This document shows positions 37,501-45,707 of a stretch of 64,000 bases of DNA, in pieces; position 1 is the stretch's first letter, and each line of letters starts with the position of its first letter. Made by a program: the position numbers and the translations under genes. Location: assembly GCF_003337715.1 (NCBI RefSeq), contig NZ_QPIX01000004.1:124001-188000 (forward strand), written 5' to 3'. The stretch comes from Ciceribacter lividus (GTDB lineage Bacteria; Pseudomonadota; Alphaproteobacteria; Rhizobiales; Rhizobiaceae). Under the pieces are notes generated by a model. That model did no database searches. It had not been told where the DNA came from and saw nothing but the letters and a program-made list of their open reading frames with translations.

Positions 37501-40500
37501 GTCGGTGCACGCCGTGGCGCGCAGTCGTAAACTTACAGCAGCCGAACTGACGCCAGCGCCGGGGTTTGAAATCGGCGCGGCGACTGTCGAGATCGAACCG
37601 GCCAAGGCTTATCGCATCGCCTCCAACTTCGGGCTCGACTACGGTCCGACTTTCCAGCTCATGGCACAGGCCGTCTGCCACGGCGAGCGCCTGATCGAGG
37701 TTACCCTCAAGGAGGCCGCAAAGCCGGCGCACCCGTGTTTGCGCTACAACTTGAATCCGGTATCGGTCGATGCAGTCTTCCACGGTCTGGTCGCACTCTT
37801 CGACCGGTTCAGCGGAGATCACGGTGGCGCGCCATACATTCCGGTCCGTTTCGGAGCGATCCGCGTGACGGCAACCGAAAAGCCGCTTCGCCGGGCCGTC
37901 ATCGAAATCGAGCGGTTGAGCCCGACGTCGATCAAGGCGAAGTTCCACTTGTTCGATGAGGACGGCGGGCGCATCGCGACTTTCGAGGATTGCCGTTTCC
38001 GGCGCACCTATCTGAAGCAGCGCAAGACGCTGAACGCGCTGTCCTTCCATTACGAAACCCTCCCCGCGGAAGGGCGACAGGGTCTGCCGGCCTTTGCGGA
38101 GACAATGACCGGCAAGGCCTTCTTTGCTGACGCAGCCGACAGTGCTCTCGATAACGAGACATTCCTTTTCAACGCGTCCGTCTTCCGCGCCATGCACGAC
38201 ATTCTGTCGATTGTTGGCAAGGGAAAGCAAAGGATCGTCGCGTCCGATTTGCCGGAGGACTCGTCTCTTCGTCCGTTCCTGTTCAATGGCCTGCATCTGC
38301 TTACTGATGCCGGCTTTGCGGAACAGAGAGAAGACGGATGGCAGCTTGCCAACGAGTGCTCCTTGCCGCCGGTCAGTGAAATTCTGGGTGAGCTCTATGC
38401 GAGCGCGCCGGACCGTGCTGTCGAGGCCGTGCTGATCAACGACTGCTATCGCGAAGTTCTCGATCGCCTCGGCGCGGCGCGGGAAGTCTCCGGCGACGAA
38501 GCCGGAAAAGCTGACCGCTTCATCAGCGAAGCGACGCTTGAGCATTTGGCGATCCATTCGGTTGCGGCGCGAAACCGCACCGCTATGCTCGTTGATGCCC
38601 TGCAAAATGCCCTGGCAGGCGACGGCAGCGCCGCGCGCATTCTGGAGCTTGGAAGCACCTCGCCGCATCTGACGCGCAGACTCGCCGAGATTGCGGAAGC
38701 GAAGAATGCGATGCTCGTCGTTTGCGAGCCGGACAATGGTCTGCGGCACCGCCTTGAGCTCGCCTTCGAAAATGATCCCCGTGTGACGGTCCTTGATAGG
38801 CTGGAAACAGAGCTTGCGGCCGACATTGTCGTGAGTGCGAGCGATCGGCTGCGCGAGCTCATTGAAAACGATGTGAGCAAACTTCCGTCGACGTGGCTGG
38901 CGAGTTCCGGCATCCTCCTGGCGGCCGTCAGCGCGCCGGGCGTTTTTCAGGATTTCGTCTACGGCCTGAGCGAAGGCTGGTTCTCCCGAAGCAAGTCGGA
39001 AGAATTCCCCGTCAGCTCCCTTCCTTCGACGCCCGAGTGGTCGGAGCTCCTCGAGCAGCATGGCTATGCCAACGCCAACGTTCGCCAATGTGACCTGACC
39101 GGGGGCAGCCTCATCCTGATCGAGGCGCGCGCCGGCCAGGGGGCGTTCGCGGAACCCGTCATCGAGGCTTCGGCAGTGGTCGAGCCCTTCCGGCCGATCG
39201 TGCTGGTTCATGGCGGTGACGTAGACGGCAGCATGCTCACCGATGCCGCCAAGGCGGCGGGCTTCTCGCGCACGCAGCCATTTGGTGCGACCGGGGATCT
39301 GGCAATCGACAAGGCAGCCTTCCTGGACATATTCGTCCGCGACGGCGGGGCTACCGAAAAGATCGTGTTCCTGAGCCCGCGGCATCTGCCAGCCGAGGAT
39401 GCTTCTCGCGAGTTGCAGCGCCGCGTGCTGGTGTTGAGCGCACTCGCGCTGGCGCAGGCGGAATACCGGAATACCGCGCCGCAAGGCCAAAGGTTCCGTC
39501 TGGTCGTCGCTGCGCCGGGCGGCTCGCCGGCGGTTGGGTCGTCGTCCGGCGATCGGCCGGCCGATCCGGTCAATGCCGGCCTGTGGGTGTTCCTGCGTGT
39601 CCTGCGTAACGAATTCGACTTCCTTGACGTGGAGTGCGTCGACACGATCGCCGGAAGTGATGAGCTGGGGGCGATGCTCGAGGCTGCGCACCGGGTATCC
39701 GAGAGCGGCGGACGCAACAGGGAATGGAGAATCGAAGTCGACGGCAGGTTCTCGGAGATTCGTGCCGTGCCGGGCGCCGCACCCCATGTCTTCGGCGTTA
39801 CAAGTGATTTCCGTGCAGCGATGATCCGTCAGCAAGTACCTTCACAGGTTGCGAGCATACGGTGGGAAAGCTGTGAGCGGCCGGAAGTCCGGCCGGACGA
39901 GGTGCTTGTCGAAGTTGCCGCGACGGGACTCAATTTCCGCGATGTCATGTGGGCGATGGGCCTGTTGCCGGAAGAGGCGCTGGAAGACGGCTTTGCCGGC
40001 GCTTCAATCGGGATGGAGTTCTCCGGCCGGGTGGTCGGGGTCGGCAGCGCGGTGGACGATCTTGCGATCGGCGACCCGGTGATGGCGATTGCCGCGTCGG
40101 CATTCTCTACTCACGTTCCGGTTAAGCGGGCTGGTGTTGCAAAACTGCCGGCGGGTATCGACCCGGTTGCTGCGGCATCCATTCCGGTGGTCTTCCTTAC
40201 CGCCTATTACGCGATTATCGAGCTCGGCCGCGCACGGCCTGGTGAAACGATCCTGATCCATGGCGCCGCCGGCGGCGTTGGCCTTGCAGCCTTGCAGGTT
40301 GCCAAGCATGCCGGCCTCAAGGTGATCGCAACCGCGGGAACCGAGGAGAAGCGTCGGTTCGTCGAGATGCTCGGCGCGGACCACGTCTTTGATTCACGCA
40401 CCCTGAGCTTTGTCGGCGAAGTTCTCGATGTGACCGGCGGGGAGGGGGTGGATCTCGTTCTGAACTCGCTCTTCGGCGAGGCGATGGAAAAGAGCCTGTC

Positions 40501-42025
40501 GCTCGTCAAGCCATTCGGGCGGTTCCTCGAGCTCGGCAAGCGTGACTACTATTCCGACAGCAAGATCGGTCTTCGCCCCTTCCGGCGCAACGTCAGCTAT
40601 TTCGGCATCGATGCGGACCAGTTGCTGGTCCTTCATCCGGAGCTTTCGCGCCGTATGTTGACAGAGATCGGTGCGCTCTTCGAAGAGGGCGTCTTCTCAC
40701 CGCTTCCGTATCGCGCCTTTGATCACGATGAGATCGGCGACGCGTTCCGCCTGATGCAGAACGCCGGACATATCGGCAAGATTGTTGTGCTTCCGCCGAA
40801 AGCAGGTGTTGACCAGGTCGCCGCGAAGCCACCGAGGACGATGAAGGTCGATCCGCAAGGCGTTCACCTCGTCGTCGGCGGCATTGGTGGTTTCGGCCTC
40901 GTCGCAGCCGAATGGCTGGTGGAAAAGGGTGCGCGGACAATCGCGCTCTGCTCACGCAGGGGGGCGGCCGACGACGCTACAGCGGCCGCCATCTCCCGTT
41001 GGGAACGGAACGGTGTCGACGTCAGGCTTTTCGCCTGCGACGTTACCCGTGAGGCCGATGTGCGGGCGATGCTCACCGATTTGCGCCAGACTGCCCCGCT
41101 GAAGACGGTCATCCATGCCGCAATGGTGCTGGACGATGCTCTCATCGGCAATCTCAACGAAGAGCGGAACCGTCCTGTCATCGACGTGAAGGCAAAGGGT
41201 GCGGCGATTCTTGATGTCGAGACCCGATCGGACACGCTTGACAACTTCATCCTGTTCTCGTCCGTGACGACCCTTGTCGGAAATCCCGGCCAAGCGAACT
41301 ACGTTGCGGCCAACGGCTTCCTAGAGGGGCTTGCGCGGGCGCGTCGCGCGGAAGGGCTGCCGGCACTCGCCGTCGGTTTCGGCGCAATTGCGGACGCTGG
41401 TTACTTGGCACGCAATACCGATGTCGGCCAGCGGCTGGACCGGCGGCTCGGCAAGACGGCGATCAACGCGCGTGACGCCCTGAACGCGGTCGAGGAGTAC
41501 ATTGCCAGTGCTCCCGATACGGTCGACGCTGCCGTGGTCATGATCTCCGAATTCGACTGGGCCGCCGCGCATAATCTCGCGGTGGTCAATGAAGCCCTCT
41601 TCGACGTGGTCATGCGCAAGGCCGCTCATCACGCGAGCGGGACCGAGGGTGGTGATATCGATCTCGTCGCGATGATCGAAGGCAAATCGCCTGCTGAAGC
41701 ACAGGATCTACTGTTCGATATTCTCGCTTCTGAGATCGCCACGATTCTCAGAGTCTCGCGCGAGAGCGTCCTCAAGGAGAGCGTCCTCAAGGATATCGGC
41801 CTCGATAGCCTGATGGCCGTTGAACTCGGTTTGAACTTCGAACAGAATACCGGCTTCGACATGCCGCTCAGCAGCCTAGCCGACAATGCCACTGTTGGCG
41901 ACATCACGCGCCGCCTTTACGAGAAGGTGAAGGCACGAAACGGAACGGAAGAGGCCGATGTGGACGTCTCGGCGGAGACACGTATTGTCGATGAACTGAG
42001 CCGCCGGCACGCCGGAGCGGAATAG
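34508..42025 (+). CDS. rkpA: K-antigen polyketide/fatty-acid synthase, type I, thioesterase-less
   Basis: Multifunctional synthase of 2505 residues, needed in S. meliloti for K-antigen capsule. Domains in order: KS about 1-420 (DTACSSSL near 171, EGHGTGTKVGDPAE near 304, NIGHTEP near 341); AT about 530-830 (GHSVGEV near 616, malonyl-type YPFH near 718); DH about 900-1180 (HVVDGRAIMP near 922, VSVDAVFHG near 1086); a degenerate methyltransferase about 1235-1510 (ILELGSTSPHL lacks the glycines); ER about 1790-2100 (IHGAAGGVGLAALQ near 1916); KR about 2110-2350 (GGIGGFGL, LDD, SSVTTLVGNPGQANYVAAN); ACP with GLDSL near 2433. All steps for a saturated chain are present, but no thioesterase. It is the first gene of rkpA-rkpG-rkpH. 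Confidence 0.95.
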   Translation: MTVEVIGRACAAPGANSPEELFELMRAKTCSVTSIPGDRWDIARFWHPEMGMAGKSYTFAAGVLDDIYNFDPTLFGISKREAVFMDPQQRLLLEVTWRALEDANIPVSKIQGERVAVFVGASSLDHANLSVEDPAAPGPYFMTGNTLSVVANRISHVFGLNGPSLSVDTACSSSLVALDQAVKALELGEVDTAIVGGVNVLVHPLPFVGFAQARMLAMDGLCKAYDDDGIGYVRAEGAAAVVLRRSDRVRREGDRSHATIVATGTNAAGRTNGISLPSREAQAELLKAVYDDNGIDPNDVVFIEGHGTGTKVGDPAEVWSLGQVIGKRRRQPIPIGSIKSNIGHTEPASGLLGMMKAMLALENNYLPASLHFNKPNEDIDFEGLNVRVAKEPILLEKSDRPRLAGVNSFGFGGANAHVVISDPQTVAEQRASGDQHESPVFMASAHTVESLRGLLEGYRERLDEAPSAAEKKAIIAAAGANRSAMRHRFVMRGSPESVSTTISSYLAGAGRGLAEIGETTSRDPKVALVFSGNGAQWAGMGLEALRRNEVFRNTFSTVSRLFHAYSQVDLLDVLSDPALADKLGDTKIAQPLLFAIQVALFDALAALGLDAKAVLGHSVGEVAAAYAAGALTIEDAVTVIAKRSLHQDVLAGEGTMAAVKLGEQATFDLIESLELDGITVAAVNAHNSVTVSGTYEQVKTLREKARKRKVAVQPLDINYPFHHPLIDRARDAFLADMPAISPRSSAIAFISTVTGTVLDGASLTPEYWWRNVRQPVKFMHAVEEAIAQGCTVFVEVSPRAILGGYVGDIAKNRSASVSIVPTLSRDDHELDADPVFQSMARAIASGAAFDEERVFGRRNAFVSLPALPFEKIELRPDRTSDRADIYGRDSEYGYTLAGWRIDLNGGSWKNHVDAHLFPDLAEHVVDGRAIMPGSGFIEIALSAARQFYHHDQVEISNLEIVRPLELSRHRLLELSTIISPETGDLEIRSRERLSEDDWSVHAVARSRKLTAAELTPAPGFEIGAATVEIEPAKAYRIASNFGLDYGPTFQLMAQAVCHGERLIEVTLKEAAKPAHPCLRYNLNPVSVDAVFHGLVALFDRFSGDHGGAPYIPVRFGAIRVTATEKPLRRAVIEIERLSPTSIKAKFHLFDEDGGRIATFEDCRFRRTYLKQRKTLNALSFHYETLPAEGRQGLPAFAETMTGKAFFADAADSALDNETFLFNASVFRAMHDILSIVGKGKQRIVASDLPEDSSLRPFLFNGLHLLTDAGFAEQREDGWQLANECSLPPVSEILGELYASAPDRAVEAVLINDCYREVLDRLGAAREVSGDEAGKADRFISEATLEHLAIHSVAARNRTAMLVDALQNALAGDGSAARILELGSTSPHLTRRLAEIAEAKNAMLVVCEPDNGLRHRLELAFENDPRVTVLDRLETELAADIVVSASDRLRELIENDVSKLPSTWLASSGILLAAVSAPGVFQDFVYGLSEGWFSRSKSEEFPVSSLPSTPEWSELLEQHGYANANVRQCDLTGGSLILIEARAGQGAFAEPVIEASAVVEPFRPIVLVHGGDVDGSMLTDAAKAAGFSRTQPFGATGDLAIDKAAFLDIFVRDGGATEKIVFLSPRHLPAEDASRELQRRVLVLSALALAQAEYRNTAPQGQRFRLVVAAPGGSPAVGSSSGDRPADPVNAGLWVFLRVLRNEFDFLDVECVDTIAGSDELGAMLEAAHRVSESGGRNREWRIEVDGRFSEIRAVPGAAPHVFGVTSDFRAAMIRQQVPSQVASIRWESCERPEVRPDEVLVEVAATGLNFRDVMWAMGLLPEEALEDGFAGASIGMEFSGRVVGVGSAVDDLAIGDPVMAIAASAFSTHVPVKRAGVAKLPAGIDPVAAASIPVVFLTAYYAIIELGRARPGETILIHGAAGGVGLAALQVAKHAGLKVIATAGTEEKRRFVEMLGADHVFDSRTLSFVGEVLDVTGGEGVDLVLNSLFGEAMEKSLSLVKPFGRFLELGKRDYYSDSKIGLRPFRRNVSYFGIDADQLLVLHPELSRRMLTEIGALFEEGVFSPLPYRAFDHDEIGDAFRLMQNAGHIGKIVVLPPKAGVDQVAAKPPRTMKVDPQGVHLVVGGIGGFGLVAAEWLVEKGARTIALCSRRGAADDATAAAISRWERNGVDVRLFACDVTREADVRAMLTDLRQTAPLKTVIHAAMVLDDALIGNLNEERNRPVIDVKAKGAAILDVETRSDTLDNFILFSSVTTLVGNPGQANYVAANGFLEGLARARRAEGLPALAVGFGAIADAGYLARNTDVGQRLDRRLGKTAINARDALNAVEEYIASAPDTVDAAVVMISEFDWAAAHNLAVVNEALFDVVMRKAAHHASGTEGGDIDLVAMIEGKSPAEAQDLLFDILASEIATILRVSRESVLKESVLKDIGLDSLMAVELGLNFEQNTGFDMPLSSLADNATVGDITRRLYEKVKARNGTEEADVDVSAETRIVDELSRRHAGAE
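41762..41791 (+). repeat. 15-bp perfect tandem repeat in the ACP domain
   Basis: GAGAGCGTCCTCAAG occurs twice in direct succession and encodes ESVLK-ESVLK just before the phosphopantetheine site GLDSL. The ACP is nevertheless of normal length, so this may be ordinary helix sequence rather than an insertion. Confidence 0.8.
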
Positions 42026-42066
42026 CGGCGAGCCGGCGCCGGTCGAGTGCCTGGAGTTATGGACTG

Positions 42067-43446
42067 ATGGACGAAAGCAAGCGGCAGAATATCCTCAACA
42101 GGATGAAAAGCCTGCAGAAGAACGTTGACCAGGGGCGCGTTTCCCGAACGGAACAAGCCCTCAGTTCGCTGCCTCGCCGCAAGCAACCTGGGTTCGTCGA
42201 CTTGCCGGAGTACAAGCAGGTCGTCATGCAGCAGCGTGCCAGCGAATATCTCGGGATGGAGAACCCGTTCTATCGGGCCCACGAGGGCGCGAGCGGTGCG
42301 ACGGCGAGCATCGGCGGGCGTACGTTCGATAATTTTGCCTCCTATGATTATCTCGGTCTTAACCGGCATGCGGATGTCCTCGGTGCGGCCGAACGTTCGA
42401 TCCGGCAATTCGGCATTTCCGCGTCGGCAAGCCGGCTGGTGGCCGGAGAGCGCACGATCCACCATGAGCTGGAGACGGCTATTGCGGAGAATTACGGCAC
42501 GGAAGCCGCAATTTGCTTCGTGAGTGGTTATCTCACCAACGTGGCGGCCATCAGCTGCCTCATGGGGCCGCGCGATCTGGTGATCCATGACGAGTTCATG
42601 CACAACAGTGGGCTCGCAGGCGTGAAGCTGTCGGGGGCGACTCGTCGCTTCTTCAAGCACAACGACGTTGCCGACCTGGAGCGTGTCCTGAAGTCGCTCG
42701 CCGACCAGTATGAACGGATACTGGTGATCGCCGAAGGCATCTACTCGATGGATGGCGACGTCGCGGACCTTCCCGGTCTCTTGCGCCTCAAGGAACAATA
42801 CGGTTTCTGGCTGATGCTCGACGAGGCCCATTCGCTCGGTGTGCTCGGGGACAGTGGTCGAGGTGTGTTCGAGCATTATGGCGTCGACCCGACTTCCGTC
42901 GACATCTGGATGGGAACGCTCTCGAAGACGACATGCAGCTGCGGTGGTTACATCGCAGGCAGCGAGGCTTTGGTCACCCTGCTCAAGGCCCAGGCCGGTG
43001 GCTTCGTCTACAGTGTCGGCCTCGCTCCGGTTCTTGCCGGTGCGGCCATCGCCAGCCTCGGGGTTCTTAGGGCCGAACCGCAACGAACGCAGGATCTTCG
43101 GCGGAACAGCCAGCTGTTCCTCGAACTGGCCCGGAAGCGCGGACTCGATACGGGGTTGAGCCAGGGCTATTCGGTGGTTCCTGTGCTGGTTGCGGATTCG
43201 CTTCGTGCCGTACAGCTGTCGAACGAGCTGTATGAAGCCGGCGTCAATGTCCTGCCCATCATTCATCCGGCGGTGCCCGAAGGATTGGCTCGGCTGCGCT
43301 TCTTCATCACAAGCGCACACACAGAAGATCAGATCGCCCGTGCAGTTGATCTGACGGCGACCATCCTCGAGAGACTGAAGCAGCAGAATTTCGGGCTAGC
43401 GTCGGTGGATGTCGGCCAGTTGATGGCGAAGCTCGGCAAAGCCTGA
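42067..43446 (+). CDS. rkpG: Alpha-oxoamine-synthase-fold PLP acyltransferase
   Basis: PLP-dependent enzyme of 459 residues in the family of serine palmitoyltransferase, 8-amino-7-oxononanoate synthase and 2-amino-3-ketobutyrate CoA ligase, which join an acyl thioester to an amino acid with loss of CO2. Seen are FASYDYLGLNRH, SASRLVAGERTIHHELE, LDEAHSLGVLG (Asp252, His255), and the Schiff-base lysine Lys287 in GTLSKTTCSCGGY. An N-terminal extension of about 60 residues is rich in charged helices. It sits 41 bases after the thioesterase-less synthase. S. meliloti rkpG mutants lose capsule. Using the RkpA-bound chain as acyl donor is my inference. Confidence 0.92.
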   Translation: MDESKRQNILNRMKSLQKNVDQGRVSRTEQALSSLPRRKQPGFVDLPEYKQVVMQQRASEYLGMENPFYRAHEGASGATASIGGRTFDNFASYDYLGLNRHADVLGAAERSIRQFGISASASRLVAGERTIHHELETAIAENYGTEAAICFVSGYLTNVAAISCLMGPRDLVIHDEFMHNSGLAGVKLSGATRRFFKHNDVADLERVLKSLADQYERILVIAEGIYSMDGDVADLPGLLRLKEQYGFWLMLDEAHSLGVLGDSGRGVFEHYGVDPTSVDIWMGTLSKTTCSCGGYIAGSEALVTLLKAQAGGFVYSVGLAPVLAGAAIASLGVLRAEPQRTQDLRRNSQLFLELARKRGLDTGLSQGYSVVPVLVADSLRAVQLSNELYEAGVNVLPIIHPAVPEGLARLRFFITSAHTEDQIARAVDLTATILERLKQQNFGLASVDVGQLMAKLGKA

Positions 43447-43494
43447 CGCTGCATCTCGGGGCCGCGTTTGGCAGGCTTGAGGATCGAAAGGCCG

Positions 43495-44292
43495 ATGGTT
43501 CACGTCATCATAACAGGTGGATCGAGTGGCATAGGGCTTGCCGTCGCGCGCTGCTATCTGCAGCGGGGGAGTGCCGTCACCCTTGTCGGTCGAGATGCCG
43601 CCAGACTGACCGCAGCGCGGGAGCGTCTATGCGCCGAAACCGGTTGCCCGCACGAGCGCATTCATCTGGGGCAGGCGGATGTTGCCGACGAAATCCAGCT
43701 TGAGAACGTCATCGCGACGGCAGAGGCAACACACGGTGCGTGCGACATCCTGGTTGCGTCGGCGGGTGTCGTGGCGCCATCGGAATTCCACCTGCAGGAG
43801 GCGCAGGATTTCCGACGGCAGATCGACACGAATCTGGTCGGGGCCGTCAACGCCGTCAGGGCGGTCTATGCCGGGATGAAGGCGCGCGGGCAGGGCAAGA
43901 TCCTTCTGGTGTCCTCTGGAGCCGCGCTCATCGGCATCTTCGGCTATGCCGCCTATTGTGCTTCAAAGGCGGCCCTCCTCGGCTTCGTCGAGGCGTTGCG
44001 CCTTGAGGCTGCGGCTCACGGGATCGACGTCTCGATCTGCTTTCCGCCAGACACCGATACGCCCCAACTTGCCGCCGAGCGCCTGGTGCGTCCCGCTGAG
44101 GCAGAAGCGATGATGAAGGCCGGCGGTGCCTGGAGTGCGGAGGCCGTCGCCGCGAGGATCGTCCGGGCGCTGGACCGAAATGAGCGTACGGTCTATTTCA
44201 CCACGACCATCTTCCTGCTCGGCCGTTTCGGCTCTGTCGTGCGACCGTTCGTTTACTGGTGGTTCGAGCGCAAGCGAGTCAGGGTGCGGTGA
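43495..44292 (+). CDS. rkpH: SDR resembling 3-ketodihydrosphinganine reductase
   Basis: Short-chain dehydrogenase of 265 residues needed for K-antigen in S. meliloti. The NADP motif is TGGSSGIGLAVARCYLQRG, followed by SAGVV and the catalytic SSGAALIGIFGYAAYCASKAAL (Tyr near 153). The segment ALRLEAAAHGIDVSICFPPDTDTPQL and the hydrophobic C-terminus ending VYWWFERKR resemble eukaryotic 3-ketosphinganine reductases, which face the membrane. That substrate class would follow from an alpha-oxoamine synthase acting just before. The ATG at 43495 has GAAAGG upstream. Its 3' end overlaps the convergent KpsS-like gene by 14 bases. Confidence 0.9.
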   Translation: MVHVIITGGSSGIGLAVARCYLQRGSAVTLVGRDAARLTAARERLCAETGCPHERIHLGQADVADEIQLENVIATAEATHGACDILVASAGVVAPSEFHLQEAQDFRRQIDTNLVGAVNAVRAVYAGMKARGQGKILLVSSGAALIGIFGYAAYCASKAALLGFVEALRLEAAAHGIDVSICFPPDTDTPQLAAERLVRPAEAEAMMKAGGAWSAEAVAARIVRALDRNERTVYFTTTIFLLGRFGSVVRPFVYWWFERKRVRVR

Positions 44293-45577
44293 CCGGCGCC
44301 CGTTCCAGTTCCGGCTGGTAACGGTAGGCGTTTGCGATTGCAGATGGCCGCTCGAGGGCGGGGGAGGGCTCAAGAATGCGCTCCACGACATTGCGCGCTC
44401 CGATAGCGATTGCTTCCGCGCCGAGAAAACCGCCGCGAACCTGGGTTGTCGCAACGAGTGCTTTTGCAAGCACCTGAGGCATTCCGGCTTGCGGCGCTTG
44501 CGGTGCTCTCCAGAAGCTTGCGAGGCTGTCCTGATGGGTGACGCCGGCAATGTCGTAGATCGCGGCACCGAGAGTGATCACTGGCTTGCCTGCCATGACA
44601 GCCGAAAGGCCGACGGTCGAATTCACCGTCACAATTCCGGCCGCGCTGGTAATCAGCTTTTCGAGGTCACCGCCATCGATGACGTCAACGCGATTGTCGA
44701 CGCCATAACGCTTGGCTTCTCCGGCGATGAACCCGGTCCATCCGCTCAGTCCGTTGTCGATCGGATGGATCTTGAACAGCAGCCGTGCTTCAAGTGGCGC
44801 CTCACGCGCGAAAGATGCGATCGTTGCGGCTACGATCTCGAAATGGTCGCCGAACGGGGCATGGATTCGGATCTGGTAGTCCCCGGGCAGTTGTAGCGGA
44901 AACAGGAAATACCGAGGTGGCGACGTTTCCTTTGGCAGATAGCCCCGCTGCACTTCCTGTGCCTGCCTGCGCCGACGGCGGGAGGTCAGTCCCTTTCTGA
45001 TCCAACCGGCGTATTCCACCGCCGGGTGGACAGGCCCGTGCGTCCGGTAATGGGGATGAAGCAGCCAACCCAGCAGGACGTTGGGGATATGGTAGGCAAG
45101 GTCGTAGAGCGCATAGGTGAGAAAACTGCTGCTGAAGTGGCTGCGCAGGTCCACGGCTGGCATGCCATCGGCAAGGGCACGAAGCGCGGAGGCGTCACGC
45201 GGAAACCAGGAACGTCCGGACATGCCTTCCGGCTCGATGGTGAGCCAGTCGGGGCGGAGATAGCCGTGTTCCAGAATGTGCACCCTGGCACCCGCCTCGC
45301 GTGCGGCCTCCACCGCGGCGGCGTGCTTCGGGCGGCCATCCCCGAGCATCAGTATGTCGGTGATGTCGTTACGACGAAGATAGTCATGAAGAAAGCCGGG
45401 CCAATCCTCGCTCGGGCCGGCAAACCAGTCAGCCTTTCGCGGCCACCAGAAGACAGTGTCTCCCAGGCAGAAATTGATCTTGAAGACACGCGCGCCGAGA
45501 GCCTCGGCTTCTCTCGCGACCTCCTTGAGGAACGGCGAGGCGGGTCCCTGCAGAATGAGGAGTGTCAAACGGTGCAT
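44279..45577 (-). CDS. KpsS-like capsule polysaccharide glycosyltransferase, paralogue 1
   Basis: A 432-residue protein of the KpsS/LipB family (beta-Kdo transferases that build the Kdo linker of group-2 capsules on a lipid acceptor). Family motifs present are LILQGPASPFLKEVA, INFCLGDTVFW, EHGYLRPDWLTIEPEGM, LFPLQLPGDYQIR, the active-site-like FKIHPIDNGLSGW, and TVNSTVGLSAVMAGKPV. It is transcribed opposite to rkpGH and divergent from the second KpsS-like gene. S. meliloti rkpI was reported without homologues, so I do not call this gene rkpI. The ATG at 45577 is used rather than an upstream TTG. Confidence 0.85.
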   Translation of the reverse strand: MHRLTLLILQGPASPFLKEVAREAEALGARVFKINFCLGDTVFWWPRKADWFAGPSEDWPGFLHDYLRRNDITDILMLGDGRPKHAAAVEAAREAGARVHILEHGYLRPDWLTIEPEGMSGRSWFPRDASALRALADGMPAVDLRSHFSSSFLTYALYDLAYHIPNVLLGWLLHPHYRTHGPVHPAVEYAGWIRKGLTSRRRRRQAQEVQRGYLPKETSPPRYFLFPLQLPGDYQIRIHAPFGDHFEIVAATIASFAREAPLEARLLFKIHPIDNGLSGWTGFIAGEAKRYGVDNRVDVIDGGDLEKLITSAAGIVTVNSTVGLSAVMAGKPVITLGAAIYDIAGVTHQDSLASFWRAPQAPQAGMPQVLAKALVATTQVRGGFLGAEAIAIGARNVVERILEPSPALERPSAIANAYRYQPELERAPVTAP

Positions 45578-45707
45578 GATCCCGACCTGCAAGCTTGTTC
45601 GTCCTTGACCGGCCTCTTATAGTCACCTAACGAGAGCGATAAAAGCTCGGTTTTAGCGGATAAGACGTAATGGTATCGCATATTTCCAGCCTCGGACCTG
45701 CCGTCTG

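Noticed and set aside
37472..39835. A 787-codon open frame on the minus strand
   Set aside because: It lies opposite the DH to ER region of rkpA, whose domains are unambiguous. Composition is Arg/Ala-rich without any known motif.
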